A DNA stretch of 64,000 nucleotides, from the NCBI GenBank assembly GCA_003988855.1, contig QYAI01000004.1:372001-436000 (forward strand). Reading direction: 5' to 3'. A program made the translations under genes and the position numbers. The notes under the pieces are model-generated. The model did not search any database. It was given only the letters and a program-made list of their open reading frames with translations, and had not been told where the DNA came from. This stretch comes from Arachnopeziza araneosa (Eukaryota; Ascomycota; Leotiomycetes; Helotiales; Arachnopezizaceae). Shown piece by piece: positions 35,284-47,350 of the stretch; positions within the stretch are counted from its first letter, which is position 1; each line of letters starts with the position of its first letter.

Positions 35284-38200
35284 TGAATGAGGAGGAAGTT
35301 ATTATTTGGTTCTGCATTTTAGCGATGGGATTTTTATACAGGCGCATGGATCAACATTGCCAGATAGATGGCATGCTTGGATTAGGACTTATGGTTTGAA
35401 CAAAGGGTTGGTAGGGTAAACGACCAAACTGTTCCCTGTTGTGCTGGATACATCATGAAGCCGCCTTATTAGTATTGATAATTTTGTACATTACAGTACT
35501 TAATGTATTGTTGGGTTAGGGGAGGATGGATACATATGGTTTGAAGGTGTACATAGGGGAAGACTCGGTGTATGATACCTATTTGATAAATGATACTACA
35601 GCTTGATCCAAAGCTTGCCCCTCACAATTGTTCAACGTGACGTGAAGTCATAACAGATTGTTCAAGGCTGACTATATTCAAACGGAGACACGGCGTCAGT
35701 ACCTCTCAATCTCAAGAAGGAAGCCACCACCAACAGCCTATCCCTCACAACACAGCGCCTCAACTCCATCCCTCTTTACCACCTTGTTTACTACTCCCAC
35801 CTCTGCATCTCCGTGTTCTTTCCACACCGGAGTACGGGACGGGAGAGGTCTCGGATGATGAAGATGAGCTGCGTTGCGACGGCTCGTTCTCTGGAGCTAT
35901 CTCTTCTCTGCTCTGGGGTCGTCCCACGGTGGGATGTGTTTGACGTGGTAGGGTCTGAGAGGAGAGGAATGGAAAGGAGAGGAGAGGAGAGGAGAGGAGA
36001 GGTGAGGTGACGACTACATGTATATTGGCTGGTTGGATCTGGTCGGTTGCTTGCTGGAAGAGAGTGGGATCTGGTCTACATTCTTGCCCAAGGGGTGGAT
36101 GGGGAGTATAAGGGGCTCAAAGGCGAGGAGTTTGGGAAGTGGAAATTGAACTGGGAGGACTATAGGGGTGAGGGTCCTGGTAGGTAGGGGATGAAGCCTG
36201 GTGAAGTGCGGGATGAGCATTGGCATTACTTGAGAGTGGGGTTGTGGGCCTGAGCTGCGAGTGGGTGATGGTGAGGAGGTATTAGTGTGGGTGAAGGTTT
36301 GGGTAGAGTTGAGCCACAGGACAAGTTGTGATCTGATGTTGTTGTGACACAAAAACAAGAATTGATTCTTTGCTGAAGACGACCTAAGTTCTAATGAGCA
36401 CAAATTCGATAAGCGGATATAGAGTATTCGTTGACTCGTCTTAGTATTCCTTCCCAGGTGCTTTGAGTAGTCTGTGTGGCAGATATCAGATCCCAAGTTT
36501 AAGTGATGAATGGAAATAGTGATAATCCTGGAGGATGCAACGCCAGAGTACAAATTTAGAACTGTCCGTCTCGAGACAGCCTATGAGGATATTGCATCCA
36601 CCAGTGAGCGAAAGTACGCCACTGCCACACGTAGATGATAGCCAACTTCACTTGCTGCAGGAGTGTTTGGTTATTGTTCCTTTGGACAAAGGTCCTATCA
36701 TGACAAAATTGGAACTCTGGAGCTCACCTCGTATTCTCGTTCCGCAAGAATCATCCTCCAAAAGTCTATAGATCGCATGTTTGATTAATCACCCTCCAAA
36801 CATAGAGCTATGTTCCACCTCGCTCCGGGACCACTGTCGTGCCACCATTCTATTCCACAGCATCCCAAAATACAGAACCAAGATCGGACGAAGGATCCAA
36901 AGATCTGACCGAGAATCGGGAAGCTGCAGCCAGATATGTGACACTGTGACCGCGTGATATTGATTGTCCAGCTGAGAGGTTTCTTGTCATGGGTAGGACG
37001 TCGCTGGTGAGATGATTTAAGTGTAATCTCGTACTTTGGATTGGTTCATTCGTTTAGATGAATGGCTCGGTGGGAAGCGTTCTGTCTGCAAGGGTTCATA
37101 GGTCATGCTGTGCCTCAAATCAGTTTTCTGACCGCTACAGAGCAAACTTCTGAGTTGGTGATGTGGCGAGGTAGTAATATGGGATATTCGGAAGGTTGAA
37201 GGAAGAGACGCACGTCGTTTTCGTGAGCGGTATACCTTCAAAAGTAGGTAGGGCTGATTGCTTCGAGGAAATATATGTTGTATGACACTTGAAGCGGTGC
37301 GATGCTCTCTGTACGCTGTATGCAGTTTCCCGATAAGAGTATACTCTCTTTGGTCAACACTGCGAGTTTTGATTGAGGATACTTTCTTAAAAGAGAATTA
37401 TAGTATTCCTATCATATTGTGGATTGCCAGTTGCACCTCGAGTGCCATAATTGAATCAAGAAATGTCTCGAGTACAACCTTTCATCTTGAAAAGCTGTGA
37501 TGGGATATCATTGAGGTACACAACACCTCAAGATTTACTTGCCAAGAAGTTGGCCTCCTCAGGCAAGCGCTCGATTCGGTTATTATGATAAGCAAGATCA
37601 AAAAGAAAAGTACTTGGGGTTTTCCCAAACGCACCTTCGTACTACCCGTTGTTGCTAAACAGGAGGATGTGACCTACCCCAAGGTTCAACTGAATCCCAG
37701 CAACTAAGAGGATTCTCGTATCATTTCCAACCAAAAACAGTGCCCGTCTAGGATTAGCAACTTCTTCGAAGCATGAGTTCACTTCCAAGCTCGTAGATTT
37801 AGGTTCTCTCAGCCGCCGGAGAAATATTCAGAAAGTAAAACGTTTTGATACCCGATACTTGTTCTGGATTCATCTCAAACTACTCCCGAAAGACACAATA
37901 AGGAAGGCGGGATGCCCAGCGTTTGTAACAGATATAGTGGGGGCGCTCAACAGCATTTCAGATAAACGAAATTTGTTTAACTTTATCCTTCACCTTGCCT
38001 CGAGGATTTTGATCTGCAATGGCTGTAAGGTTTGGAAAGTGCAAAGAATGTTTCACAAGACAAAATACAGGAATAAACGCCGCAACAACATTGCAGGAAA
38101 TGAAAACCCCGGGCCTGCCGTGCTGCATTTGCAATGTCTAGGACATGCGTATGATTAATGTGGACAGATCTAGGATACGGTTGGTTGCTCAACAACACAG

Positions 38201-40603
38201 ATGGGGAGGGAGTGGCTTGGTCAAGACGTCCATGTGGATGTGTGGGGTATGGAATCTTGCGTCAGGGATACGTTTCGCAGGAAGACCTGTTTGCCTCTTG
38301 AAATTTGAGAGGCAGAGCTGCATAAACAGTTGAGAGGAGATTCGAGGTAGGTTGACAGCGGTGCTGAGACAAGCGAGCTGAAGAGAGCTGATCATCGGGA
38401 AACTCCAGAATCGGCCTCTTCGTGTAGCGAGACGTGGCTACCACAGCTCTTGGGCCGTTCAATGACATCGACACGGCTCGAACTTTCATCCAAAGTTGCA
38501 CAAAGGCAGATATTTCGTGAGGCTTGAAGTTCGCTTCTCCTCAAGTCGAGCTCTGATTCGACCCCGGATTCCGTGGGATGGAAAAGATTTTCGTGGGGGA
38601 TTCAAAACGCACAGGTCTCCTCGACCCGGTTCGGGTCGCCGCTGGCTGAAAAGGAGGCGAGACCCAGATAATAATTCCTCGTGGAAAACAAACCAGTCTC
38701 CCTCCTTATCAGTGTGGCGGCGACTGGTGCCGGCATGATGCAATCGCCTTATGCGTCGGGGATCTGGACATCCCAAAGTGCAAGTCCGGGCTGATGCTCG
38801 AAGGAGAGAAAAAGAGACAGCTTCAAGCTTCTGCTAGAATCGAGTCTGGTCTGTCTGTCATGTTCGCCGTCGTTGAACACTGTGCTATACTCGTAGAATA
38901 TCTCCATCTTTAGGATTCGGAAGGAACGGCAGTGGCACTGCACTGCATGCCAAGAAGAGGCGTGCCAAGAAGAGAGCACTTGGTCGAAGCTCCTGGGCTG
39001 TCCTGTGCTGTAATTGGGATCCTCCAGAGGTTGAGATGAGCGGAGCGTCGAATGCCACTTGGTGTGCTACCATGATCTGCAGAGCAGCAGCGACTGGTGT
39101 CAGTTGCCGCTGTAGGATTCTCTGCCCGTCTGGATGTGCCTCCAAAATCAACGTTGCCCACGAAACACTCACCGTTTCTTCATATTGAAGGGGTTTGTCA
39201 AAAGAAAGTGGCGCTTTAGAGCTCCTTGACTTGTGCAAGAATCGATGCACGTGGAATGGGAATTGGGGGGTTGTTGGTGAGTGGAGTGCTGGTTCCTGGG
39301 AGAGCTACCAGTACCCTGAAGGCCCCGAAGAAAGTGGGCGTGGGAGGGGCTACTCGTAGCGTGGAGCCGCTGAATGTCCAGCATCGACTCACTAACAGGT
39401 TTGAAACCAAGCCGCCAAAAAGCTTGAAGGTCCATGACAGGAGGGTGCAGTGTCGCTTCGTGGATTGTGCAGTGTGTTGATGTGATATGCTGCTGTGCAG
39501 AGCAGCATTGGGACGGCTAGGCACATGGTCCGACTGTAGGGAACTGGTCACCGTCCTGACCGTCCAGACGTCTTTCTTCTCGACCTCGTCGGCCCCGGAT
39601 CTTGGGATTCGATGGCGTTCTCGAGGCCCTTTCTGTATCCGTATTCTGTCAGGGCATGCCACGACTTGGCAAGCCGACAGGAAGCAATTGCGGGAAGACC
39701 ACTATTGACCTGGCCCTAGGCTAGGCTCGTCCAGGCCTGGGCAAGACACACGCGCAATGGTCAAATCAGCGGCGGCCATTGGTGCAAGACTGCTCTTATC
39801 TGGTGGCTTGCTCTAGCTGTTCGCTTGCGAAATGGGCGTTGATGCAACGGGGAGGGATTGCAGCAGTTGACCGTGTTGAAGTGGATTTGGGCCTCCGGTC
39901 GCTTCATGCCCAGAGCGGTTTAGAGGCAGGAATTGCAGAGCTGGTCGGAGCTGGGATCGCACTCGCTTTCTGGTGAGAAGTCAGGAGAGCAGTGGAGCGG
40001 TGGAGCGTGAAGCGTGGAGCTGGAGTGGCTAGACAGAAGACGGCATGGCGGGCCAAACTAGTGAATGCTTCCTTAATCTGGGCCAAGTGGGCGCAAGCGA
40101 TCCAATCCCTCCGCCCATAGGCTGTGCTGCCAGACCAGACCTCACCCAGAAACAAAAGTAACCACTGATACATAATGGCCATGGTCCCTCCGCTGCCACC
40201 TCTTTCCGACAACCTCACGACAGGAATCCTTCCGACAAGTCCTGCGTAAAGTTACGACGAGCAACGACATCTACGAGCGCAGTCTCAGTCCATCGCATCC
40301 TGGATCGGATGTTGATTTCTGCTGCTGCTGATTCCCACCTATCCCGACGGTCCACCTTCACTACGACCCGACGAGGCGCCGATACACCTCTGTCGACTCG
40401 ACTAGTATAATTCACCTCGAGAGCCGCCTCACGACGTGCTTCCCAACCTATACCTTCCATTCACGACTTTCCTTCCATCCTCCGCCTTCTCAGATTCTCC
40501 TTCGCCGAAGATCGCGATCTTGCAACTTGCACGTTTGAGCCACCTTCAATTCACAACCCGAAACACACTTTAGCTCCCATCCAACTACCACACACAAACC
40601 ATC
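35284..40603. other. Gene-poor region, 5.3 kb
   Basis: The longest stretch without a recognisable gene. A GGAGA microsatellite lies at 35975-36001. A perfect 7-bp stem (CGACCCG, loop GTT, CGGGTCG) is at 38622-38638. A telomere-like TTGGGTTAGGGG at 35511-35522 is single and so not telomeric. ORFs up to 179 codons (36014-36553 minus, 39216-39662 minus) are low-complexity or random in content. One AGATAA (TTATC at 39796-39800) lies ~800 nt upstream of the ammonium transporter. Long promoters, 5' leaders or noncoding transcripts are possible; none can be shown here. Confidence 0.45.
35975..36001. repeat. GGAGA microsatellite
   Basis: About five tandem GGAGA units in the gene-poor region downstream of the coiled-coil gene. 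Confidence 0.8.
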
Positions 40604-42312
40604 ATGGCGTCAGATTTGGTCATTGATGGGATTGATCTGAATAAGCTCAACTACACCGTCAAGGTCCCCTACAATGGCACCACCATGACGGGTGGGGACT
40701 CGCTCCACTACGATCTCAATGTCTTCTACGATGTGAGTGCAGAACCCCTCGAGCCGTGCTTCTCCTTCGCGGTACGCAAACTAATGCGACTCGGTAGGCG
40801 GGCGATATCGCCTGGATGATCACAGCCACGGCCCTCGTCCTGCTCATGATTCCCGGCGTCGGGTATGTACATACACGAATGTGGTGGTGATTCTGTAGAA
40901 CCAGAACTAATACCTGGCCTAGTTTCTTCTATTCCGGTCTGGCGCGCAGAAAATCGGCATTGTCCCTCATCTGGCTCTCTATCATGGCTACTGCCGTGGT
41001 CTCCTTCCAGTGGTTTTTGTGGGGTTACTCGCTCACCTTCTCGCATTCCGCCGGAAGATTCCTTGGTGACTTGGAGAATTTCGGTTTCCGTAATACGCTA
41101 GCTGCTCCCTCCGTGGGCTCCGAGAAGATTCCCGATCTCCTCTTCGCCGTTTACCAGGGTATGTTTGCTTCCATCACTGTTGCCCTTGCAGTTGGTGCGG
41201 TGGCAGAACGTGGTCGTATGCTCCCAGCTGTTGTGTAAGTGATCCTCCACAGACAACCTTGTAATCCTAATCTAACACTTTTAGCTTCATGTTCGTCTGG
41301 TCAACCCTCATCTATGATCCGATTGCATGCTGGACATGGAACCCACATGGATGGGTCGCCAAGAAAGGTGGCCTTGACTTTGCCGGAGGAACTCCTGTGC
41401 ATATCTCTTCCGGATCAGCTGCTCTCGCCTACTCCATTATGTTGGGCAAGCGACGTGGCCACGGCACTCATGAGTTGAACTACCGCCCCCACAACGTAAC
41501 TCACATTGTTATTGGAACCGTCTTTCTCTGGGTCGGCTGGTTCGGCTTCAATGCTGGCTCTGCTGATGCCGCAAATATGCGAGCTGTCATGGCTGCAGTG
41601 GTTACTAACTTGGCTGCTTGCGTTGGAGGTATGACCTGGTGTCTTCTTGATTATCGTCTTGAAGGCAAGTGGTCCACTGTAGGATTCTGCTCCGGAGTTG
41701 TTGCTGGCCTCGTGGCCATCACACCAGGATCTGGTTATGTTCCTGCTTGGGCTGCAATTGTCTACGGTGTGGTTGGTGGCGCAGGTAAGCTCTTCTTCCT
41801 TGGTCTCTCTTCCGTATAACTAAAGCATCTTAGGTGCCAATTATGCCACCAAGCTCAAATTTGTTCTCGGCATCGACGACGCTCTTGATATCTTTGCTGA
41901 ACACGCTGTTGGTGGCTTCATCGGTAATATCCTTACTGGTTTCTTCGCCGCCGACTATATAGCACATCTCGATGGTTTTAGTGTCATTCCCGGTGGTTGG
42001 GTCAATCATCATTGGATTCAGCTGGCTTACCAACTTGCTGACTCGGTCTCCGGTATGGCCTATTCGTTCGGTGGAACCTGCATCATCCTCTTCGTCATGA
42101 ACTTGATCCCTGGTCTCAGTCTGAGATGTTCCGAGGAAGCTGAGATCCTAGGTGTCGATGACTCAGAGATTGGAGAGTTCGCTTATGACTATGTTGAGCT
42201 GACCCGTGAGGTCTTGAACGACTTGTCAGACAACGAGTCCAAGTATTCCAACCAGCACCGTGACATCCATGAGAAAGCCATGGCTGATCGGGACCACATT
42301 GGAGCCATCTGA
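40604..42312 (+). CDS. mepA: Ammonium transporter, Mep/Amt family
   Basis: Five exons, 494 aa: 40604-40732, 40798-40862, 40923-41234, 41285-41784 and 41834-42312. It is a plasma-membrane ammonium permease with the expected ~11 helices. The first opens exon 2 (GDIAWMITATALVLLMIPGVGFFYSGL). Family signatures include FFYSGLARRKSALS, WTWNPHGW, the first channel-lining His in GTPVHISSG (residue ~208), the second in the NHHW motif (residues 394-395), and GWFGFNAGSA. The C-terminal tail (~50 residues, from MNLIPGLSLRCSEEAE) is acidic and cytoplasmic. The very short exon 2 (65 nt) encodes the start of TM1. Members of this family are usually repressed by good nitrogen sources through GATA factors. The symbol is by family; paralogue assignment (MepA versus MeaA) is not settled. 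Confidence 0.95.
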
Positions 42313-43533
42313 AGAAGAAAAAAATCGTCCCTCTCCCTAAAGATAAACTAGATGATTCTAATGCGATTTCTTTGATGTTTTTTTTTTCCCCGATGGTTGA
42401 TTTCAATTGCAATATCGGCGAACTGAAGATACCATCTGTGGCGTTTTCATTTCCCCTGCATGGAAGGAAGGAAGGCATATCTGCTCGCTTTGTACAAAGA
42501 TCTTTTTCCTTTTCCTCGGAAGCGCAGGGCGGCTCGATATTTGTTTGAGATGATACACCAAAGACTACCAAACCTGAGATTCAATTAAGAATGAAAAGGT
42601 TTTATGATTGGATGGACTGGAATGGACATGCATCGCTAGTGGCTGACTGAAGGTGGGAAGTAAGTAGCTGCGTAGTATTAAGGAAGTGGAGAGAGATGAT
42701 ACCGTACTCTAGATAGTAATGGATTTGTAAATAACAATCCATGTGTGTGGTGTGAGGCGATGATTTTGTGCTTGTGGTGATTGAAAATGTCCAAGTAGAT
42801 TCAGGAACGGGGAGAATGTAGGGGTGGGCGCGGAATGCAGAAACCACGCTTGGTCGTCCGGCGCATCTCTGCGTGCTGAAGCAATCCAGAACGGGAGGGG
42901 AACGACGCGTTGAATCTCACGTCTTTCTCCCAGCCGTACACGTTGATCTCGTCTCTATTCTCGCATTCTACTGATTGATGGCACCTAGTCTTGATAGATA
43001 CTTCTCCGTAATGCCATCTTGCTCCTGTTGTTTTGGAAGGGGTATTCCTTATGATTCGACGTGGTGTTTCTCGCTCACATCTCCTGCATCATCTATGGCT
43101 GTTGCTTGAGCAAGCTCTCAGCTACATGCATCCATCCCAAAGAGCCCAGCTCATATGTGTAGGGCTGACAAGGAGCATTTGCCGGGCGCAAAAGATTCCC
43201 ACAATGGTAATCGGAGAGCGGATCCGCCGGCCGCTCCCATTGACTCGCTTGGCCCAACAGTGGGGCTTCAGGTCAACGCTGAGCGTGGCACAGCATCAGG
43301 AACGTTCAGAATTCCCCCTTTGGGGTGAGGATCACGGCCGCTGATGATGCTGGTGGTGGGAGATCTGCGTCGGGCATCTCAGCGCATGTATCGAGGGCGG
43401 ATGGCTATATAGAGGCTGGAGTCCTCTTTCTCTTGTGTCCTGCAGCATACGATACATACATACAGTCTCACTCAATTACTTGAGCATCCAATCTCACTTA
43501 ATACTTGAACATAAAACCAGCTCCTGCTCAAAC
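42313..43533. other. Intergenic spacer
   Basis: 3' end of the ammonium transporter and promoter of the next gene. A TATATAG TATA-like box occurs near 43407, about 125 nt upstream of the ATG at 43534. No gene or RNA is evident. Confidence 0.5.
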
Positions 43534-44475
43534 ATGTCCACGCCGACAGACGTCAAGCAGGACTACAAGTCCCCAACTCTTGAATACGAAGCCCCTCCCC
43601 CAGTATACGAAGAATCCTCACCACGCAATCTCCAACCTTCATCTCAAGCCTTCGTAGCTCCACCAACCGTCTCATCACCATCACCGCATACGGCATTCAG
43701 ACCCATAGTCATACCCCGTAAGCCGCTCTTCCCCCGCTCTCGAAGAAGCACCCCTCTAACAACCCCAGAAACCACACCGACGCACACGCACTCCACCCCG
43801 ACCTTCCCGCCCTTCCCGCTCGCCTACGCCCAGATCCTCACGCACTACTCCATCACGCAGCCCGAGTTCCGCACCTTCACCGCCGGGCTCAACGCCGCCT
43901 TCACTGCGTCGCAGGGCGCCTCGCTCTTCTCCTCGGCCGGGACGGCCATCAGCAACATCCACCTGCCCATCATCCCGCTGGTCGGGCGCGGCGTCGCCGC
44001 CGCCGCCGGCATCGGCAGCTGGGCCAAGGGCCGCAGCTACGTCAAGGAGGCCAACCAGGCGTTGTTCGGGCCGCGGGGCCTGCGCATCCGCGTGCTGAAG
44101 ACGGCCAAGATGACCGAGGCCGTGACCGGGCGGCGCGACGTCGAGGGCACGCGCGAGGGCGAGCTGTACGATGTCGATGTCGACGTCGATGTCGAGCTGG
44201 GGCTGAGACGCCTGACCGCCCTGGGCGACAGGGTCCAGCCGCTGGTGTTCGAGGGCGAGGAGAAGGAGCGCGTGGATACGTGGTGGAGGCGGTGGGGCGA
44301 GTGGGAGGCCGATCGGAGGGATGCGAAGATGGAGCGGAGGGGCATGAGGAAGATGGGTAGGAATTATGAGAGGAGGGAGGAGCTGGAACTCGAGAAGAAT
44401 CTGTACTGGATTGTGATTGATAGAGCGAATCCAGCGGGCCAGCATGGAGTTGAGGACGAGGTTGAGAGCTTATAA
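43534..44475 (+). CDS. Unknown protein, proline-rich N-terminus with a conserved-looking core
   Basis: Single exon, 313 aa, starting at ATG 43534; an in-frame ATG at 43435 would add 33 residues that look like leader. Residues 1-85 are P/S/T-rich (YEAPPPVYEE, TPLTTPETTPTHTHSTP). A core follows with YSITQPEFRTFTAGLNAAF and a Gly/Ala-rich hydrophobic stretch (IIPLVGRGVAAAAGIGSW), then KGRSYVKEANQALFGPRGLR. The end is rich in R and E. GC content rises sharply at 43780-44290 compared with flanks, which also opens a long antisense frame. The core resembles fungal proteins of unknown function; I assign no activity. The hydrophobic stretch is too glycine-rich to call a membrane span with confidence. 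Confidence 0.75.
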   Translation: MSTPTDVKQDYKSPTLEYEAPPPVYEESSPRNLQPSSQAFVAPPTVSSPSPHTAFRPIVIPRKPLFPRSRRSTPLTTPETTPTHTHSTPTFPPFPLAYAQILTHYSITQPEFRTFTAGLNAAFTASQGASLFSSAGTAISNIHLPIIPLVGRGVAAAAGIGSWAKGRSYVKEANQALFGPRGLRIRVLKTAKMTEAVTGRRDVEGTREGELYDVDVDVDVELGLRRLTALGDRVQPLVFEGEEKERVDTWWRRWGEWEADRRDAKMERRGMRKMGRNYERREELELEKNLYWIVIDRANPAGQHGVEDEVESL

Positions 44476-44718
44476 TCTAATTAGAGCGAGGGCTGCGGCT
44501 TATTTCTTTGGACGATAGTTAGACTCATAATTCTTGCTTGTTTGGATGTTTGGTACTTCAATTACTGAAAGGTCCAATACAAACTTCATACCGAGTATAA
44601 ATTGACGCAAAAATGTCTTTTTAACTGGAAGATAAATTGCCAAGAAAAACATATTCAAGACAGGGTATAAATCCGAGAAGCCTCAACGCCAACTTTACCA
44701 CTTAAGAAACCTACTCAC

Positions 44719-45920
44719 TCATTTTTTCGAACTCTTCCTCCTCCCGTTCCAAGCTCTAACCCCTTCCTTACCACTCTCTTTAGCGTTACCCCACGCTTTC
44801 CCACCTCTCTCTCTCAACTGATGCTTGTCCGCCTCATCTCTAGCATCATCCATCACATCGGCGCCCAAACTCGTGCCATGCACCCAGTCCAACAAACCCC
44901 ACGGGGCGAAATTCCCCTTCCCTCCACTCTCAGAATGCAAGTCTTGTCTCCTGGCAAAACCACCGAGCATGATTCCAGGAACTGTAGAATAGCCCGACAT
45001 GGTAAGAGTCTCTTCCAAGGTGACGATGGAGAGTAGCAGGAGAAAGGTTAGGAGGTGGGTTCGGAAGATGAGCGCTGGAAGGTAGGTTGGGAGAAAGCGG
45101 AGGACGAGATATGGAAGAGGATGATCGTAGTAAGTTGCTAAAGCATATGGGGCGGTGATAGAGTGATAGTACTTCTTGTGAAGATGGCTTAGCAAATTTG
45201 GCTGTTGGTGTAAGATAAACCGATGGGAGTAATATTGTATGACCTTTTCGAGCATTAGCAGTTGTCATGCAACACAATAGACGATACTCGAATCAAAACT
45301 GAGACTCATCACGTAACCAGCACTCTATGTATCCTCTCAAGCGGGTTACTGGACGTGTAGAAATGGAGATATTCACCTCGCGGAGCAACAACCCTCTTGC
45401 AACATCCTTGAAGATAGACCATGGCATAGGAAGAGTCGTTGTTACTTTCAAGGCGCTTCGGATATTGAATACCTCAGTGAAGAGGTAGTCGATTCCAACT
45501 TGGATCACAACACCCAAGAAAACATTGAAAATGCTCAAGCCCAAGACTTGATAGCACTGGGGAGTCGTTCCACGTTTCCTCGAACTTTTGACGCCTCCGG
45601 TTCTCGTCGGTAATGCTGCCGAGCCTTGCGTCTTGATCTCTACGGCCAGACTGGGAAGGATCGTATCGAATATCAAGAACAGCAAGGACGGCAACAAGAA
45701 GAATAACAATCTAATTGCGAGCGTTCCAAAGATCTCAACTCGGAGAGGTGGGTGGGATAATACCAAAGTACTCCATGTCTGAGCAGAGAATGAGTTCGAC
45801 TCACAAATGGAGGGAGACTGTTACCATGTAAAAGAAGAGCAGATTTAACGAGGTGCTGTAGCTCGTCACGCTCGGCATGAGAAAATATCCCATTACGGGG
45901 AGAGAAAGTAGTGCTCCCAT
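44719..45920 (-). CDS. Membrane fatty acid hydroxylase/sterol desaturase-family protein
   Basis: Exons 45920-45825, 45778-45377 and 45243-44719 (46-nt and 133-nt introns), 340 aa. Several hydrophobic helices (LAIRLLFFLLPSLLFLIFD, VLGLSIFNVFLGVVIQVGI, THLLTFLLLLSIVTLEETL) flank the histidine-rich active-site region SHRFILHQQPNLLSHLHKKY followed by YHS and later YDHPLPYL, as in PF04116 di-iron enzymes. The usual third box seems to be covered by LHSESGGKGNFAPWGLLDW with its following VHG. These enzymes hydroxylate or desaturate lipid chains or sterols in the ER; the substrate is not predictable. The short tail is lysine-rich (GRRKSSKK). The start at 45920 gives MGALLSLPVMGYF; the minus-strand frame further upstream (46081-45893) does not join it. 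Confidence 0.85.
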
Positions 45921-47350
45921 ATTGAATGGGCGGGTGTTTTGGATGTTGAAATAGCTGATGTGAATCTAGTTGTATTCCCTATCGAACGAAACAAGGCTGC
46001 GGGAGATGCGCAGGCGATGGACACTGCTGTCTGTAATGGCACAAGATAGGGCCCAAGAAATGATCCAGCGAGGGTTGCCATGTTATATCGTGGCCGTCAA
46101 CTTCCAAGTTTGTGATGTGGTGTCCCTTCATGATCGATGACATCGTCTCGCCAAATCGTACCAACAGGAGCCGGCTGTGCCTGCATCACAGGGGAGAGAC
46201 CATGTCGACGACCATTGCCCAATGGTCGGAGCTGCCAGTGCTGGGGGATGCAATAACAGCTTCTGCTATTGATACCAAAGAACAACGCATTGACTTAAGC
46301 TGAGGAGTCCGAGATATGGTTCATGAGAAGAGAAACAGAGAGTATTCTGGCTAAATCATGAAGGCAGTTTGGGAAGATGGCGGGCAGTCTCAACGTCAGC
46401 GGCGAGGCGGTTTGCAGGCTCACGGGGCGGCGCGGAAGCCTGACTCTGAGGCATTGAGCAGACGGTCGATTTAATCTTAATAAGGACGTGCGCAGAGGCA
46501 AATGAAGAATTCCCCGACCAGCGGAAAAGGGACCATCCCTCCCATCCGCACAATATATCTGTCTCCTGTATCGGTGGACCTGATCAGTCCAGTTCTGCAT
46601 CAAATCCATGGTCTCTTCACACACGTCCCGTCTCCTGCATCTCTGCATCTCTGCATCTCTGCATCTCTGCATCTCCAGTGACTCGACTGCTGCTCTTTTC
46701 TTCTTTTGGGCTGTCAAGAATAGTACCAACTCTCCTCCCCTCTGATCACGCCGTCGCCGGCCCCTCGTCTATTTGTTTCGCTGGTTCCTGAAAATTAATA
46801 CCGGCCACCCGCCCTCGCTCCCTCAAAACATCGCCAGACGCGAGAACCAAACCTCTTCCTGTTTGGCCCAAAACACTAACGAGTCCCTCGTCTCTCCTCC
46901 TTTACGCTTGCTCCGTTCCATGCACCGCAAGGCGACTTGCATGCAGCTGTAGCGTCTTATCAAGCAAGGTAGGTGCGTCGCACCTCGGGTTGCAACTCTA
47001 CCTACACACTCGTCTGCAGATTCAGGAGAACATCCATCGTGAAAGAAGAAGAAGCAGCAGCAGCAGCTGACCACTCCCATTGCAGAACCGCCTCTGCTGT
47101 AGTACACCACCTGCAGACGCCTGCCAATGGAATACGTCGCATTGGTATCGTCAAACCTCTTTCGAATCAGCTTCTGAACGCCGTTGAGCACATTCGGATC
47201 TGTGAAACATTTCCCGCCGAGGAGCGTCAATGCATCCCGAAAGATCTTCTACAATCCTAAATTATACACGAACAATTTGAACCTGCCGGAATCGGCCAGA
47301 TTGACGCTTAGATTACGCACCAGTCCAAGCAGCTCTTCCAGAAGCCCGCC
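45921..47350. other. Intergenic region between divergent genes
   Basis: Upstream of both the fatty-acid-hydroxylase gene (-) and the alpha/beta-hydrolase gene (+). It contains five perfect 8-nt tandem repeats (46635-46674) and an AGA/AGC trinucleotide run near 47045-47070. ORFs of up to 144 codons on the minus strand show no domain. The right part is likely 5' leader of the hydrolase gene. Confidence 0.5.
46635..46674. repeat. Five perfect CTGCATCT tandem repeats
   Basis: Unit CTGCATCT repeated without mismatch over 40 nt in the spacer between divergent genes. Confidence 0.9.

Noticed and set aside
35511..35522. Telomere-like TTGGGTTAGGGG
   Set aside because: A single copy with an imperfect repeat; neither an internal telomere array nor a telomerase RNA template (no CTAACCCTAA nearby).
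36014..36553. 179-codon minus-strand frame in the gene-poor region
   Set aside because: Composition is low-complexity (S, T, P, L, H) next to a GGAGA microsatellite, with no motif and no plausible splice partners.
12382..42312. A nitrogen assimilation gene cluster (nitrite reductase, DUF1989, ammonium transporter)
   Set aside because: The genes are 12 to 25 kb apart with unrelated genes between, on different strands; shared theme only.
43756..44445. 229-codon minus-strand frame antisense to the unknown proline-rich protein
   Set aside because: It is a GC-rich shadow; its translation is low-complexity (R, L, P, G) while the plus strand has protein-like composition and a good start.
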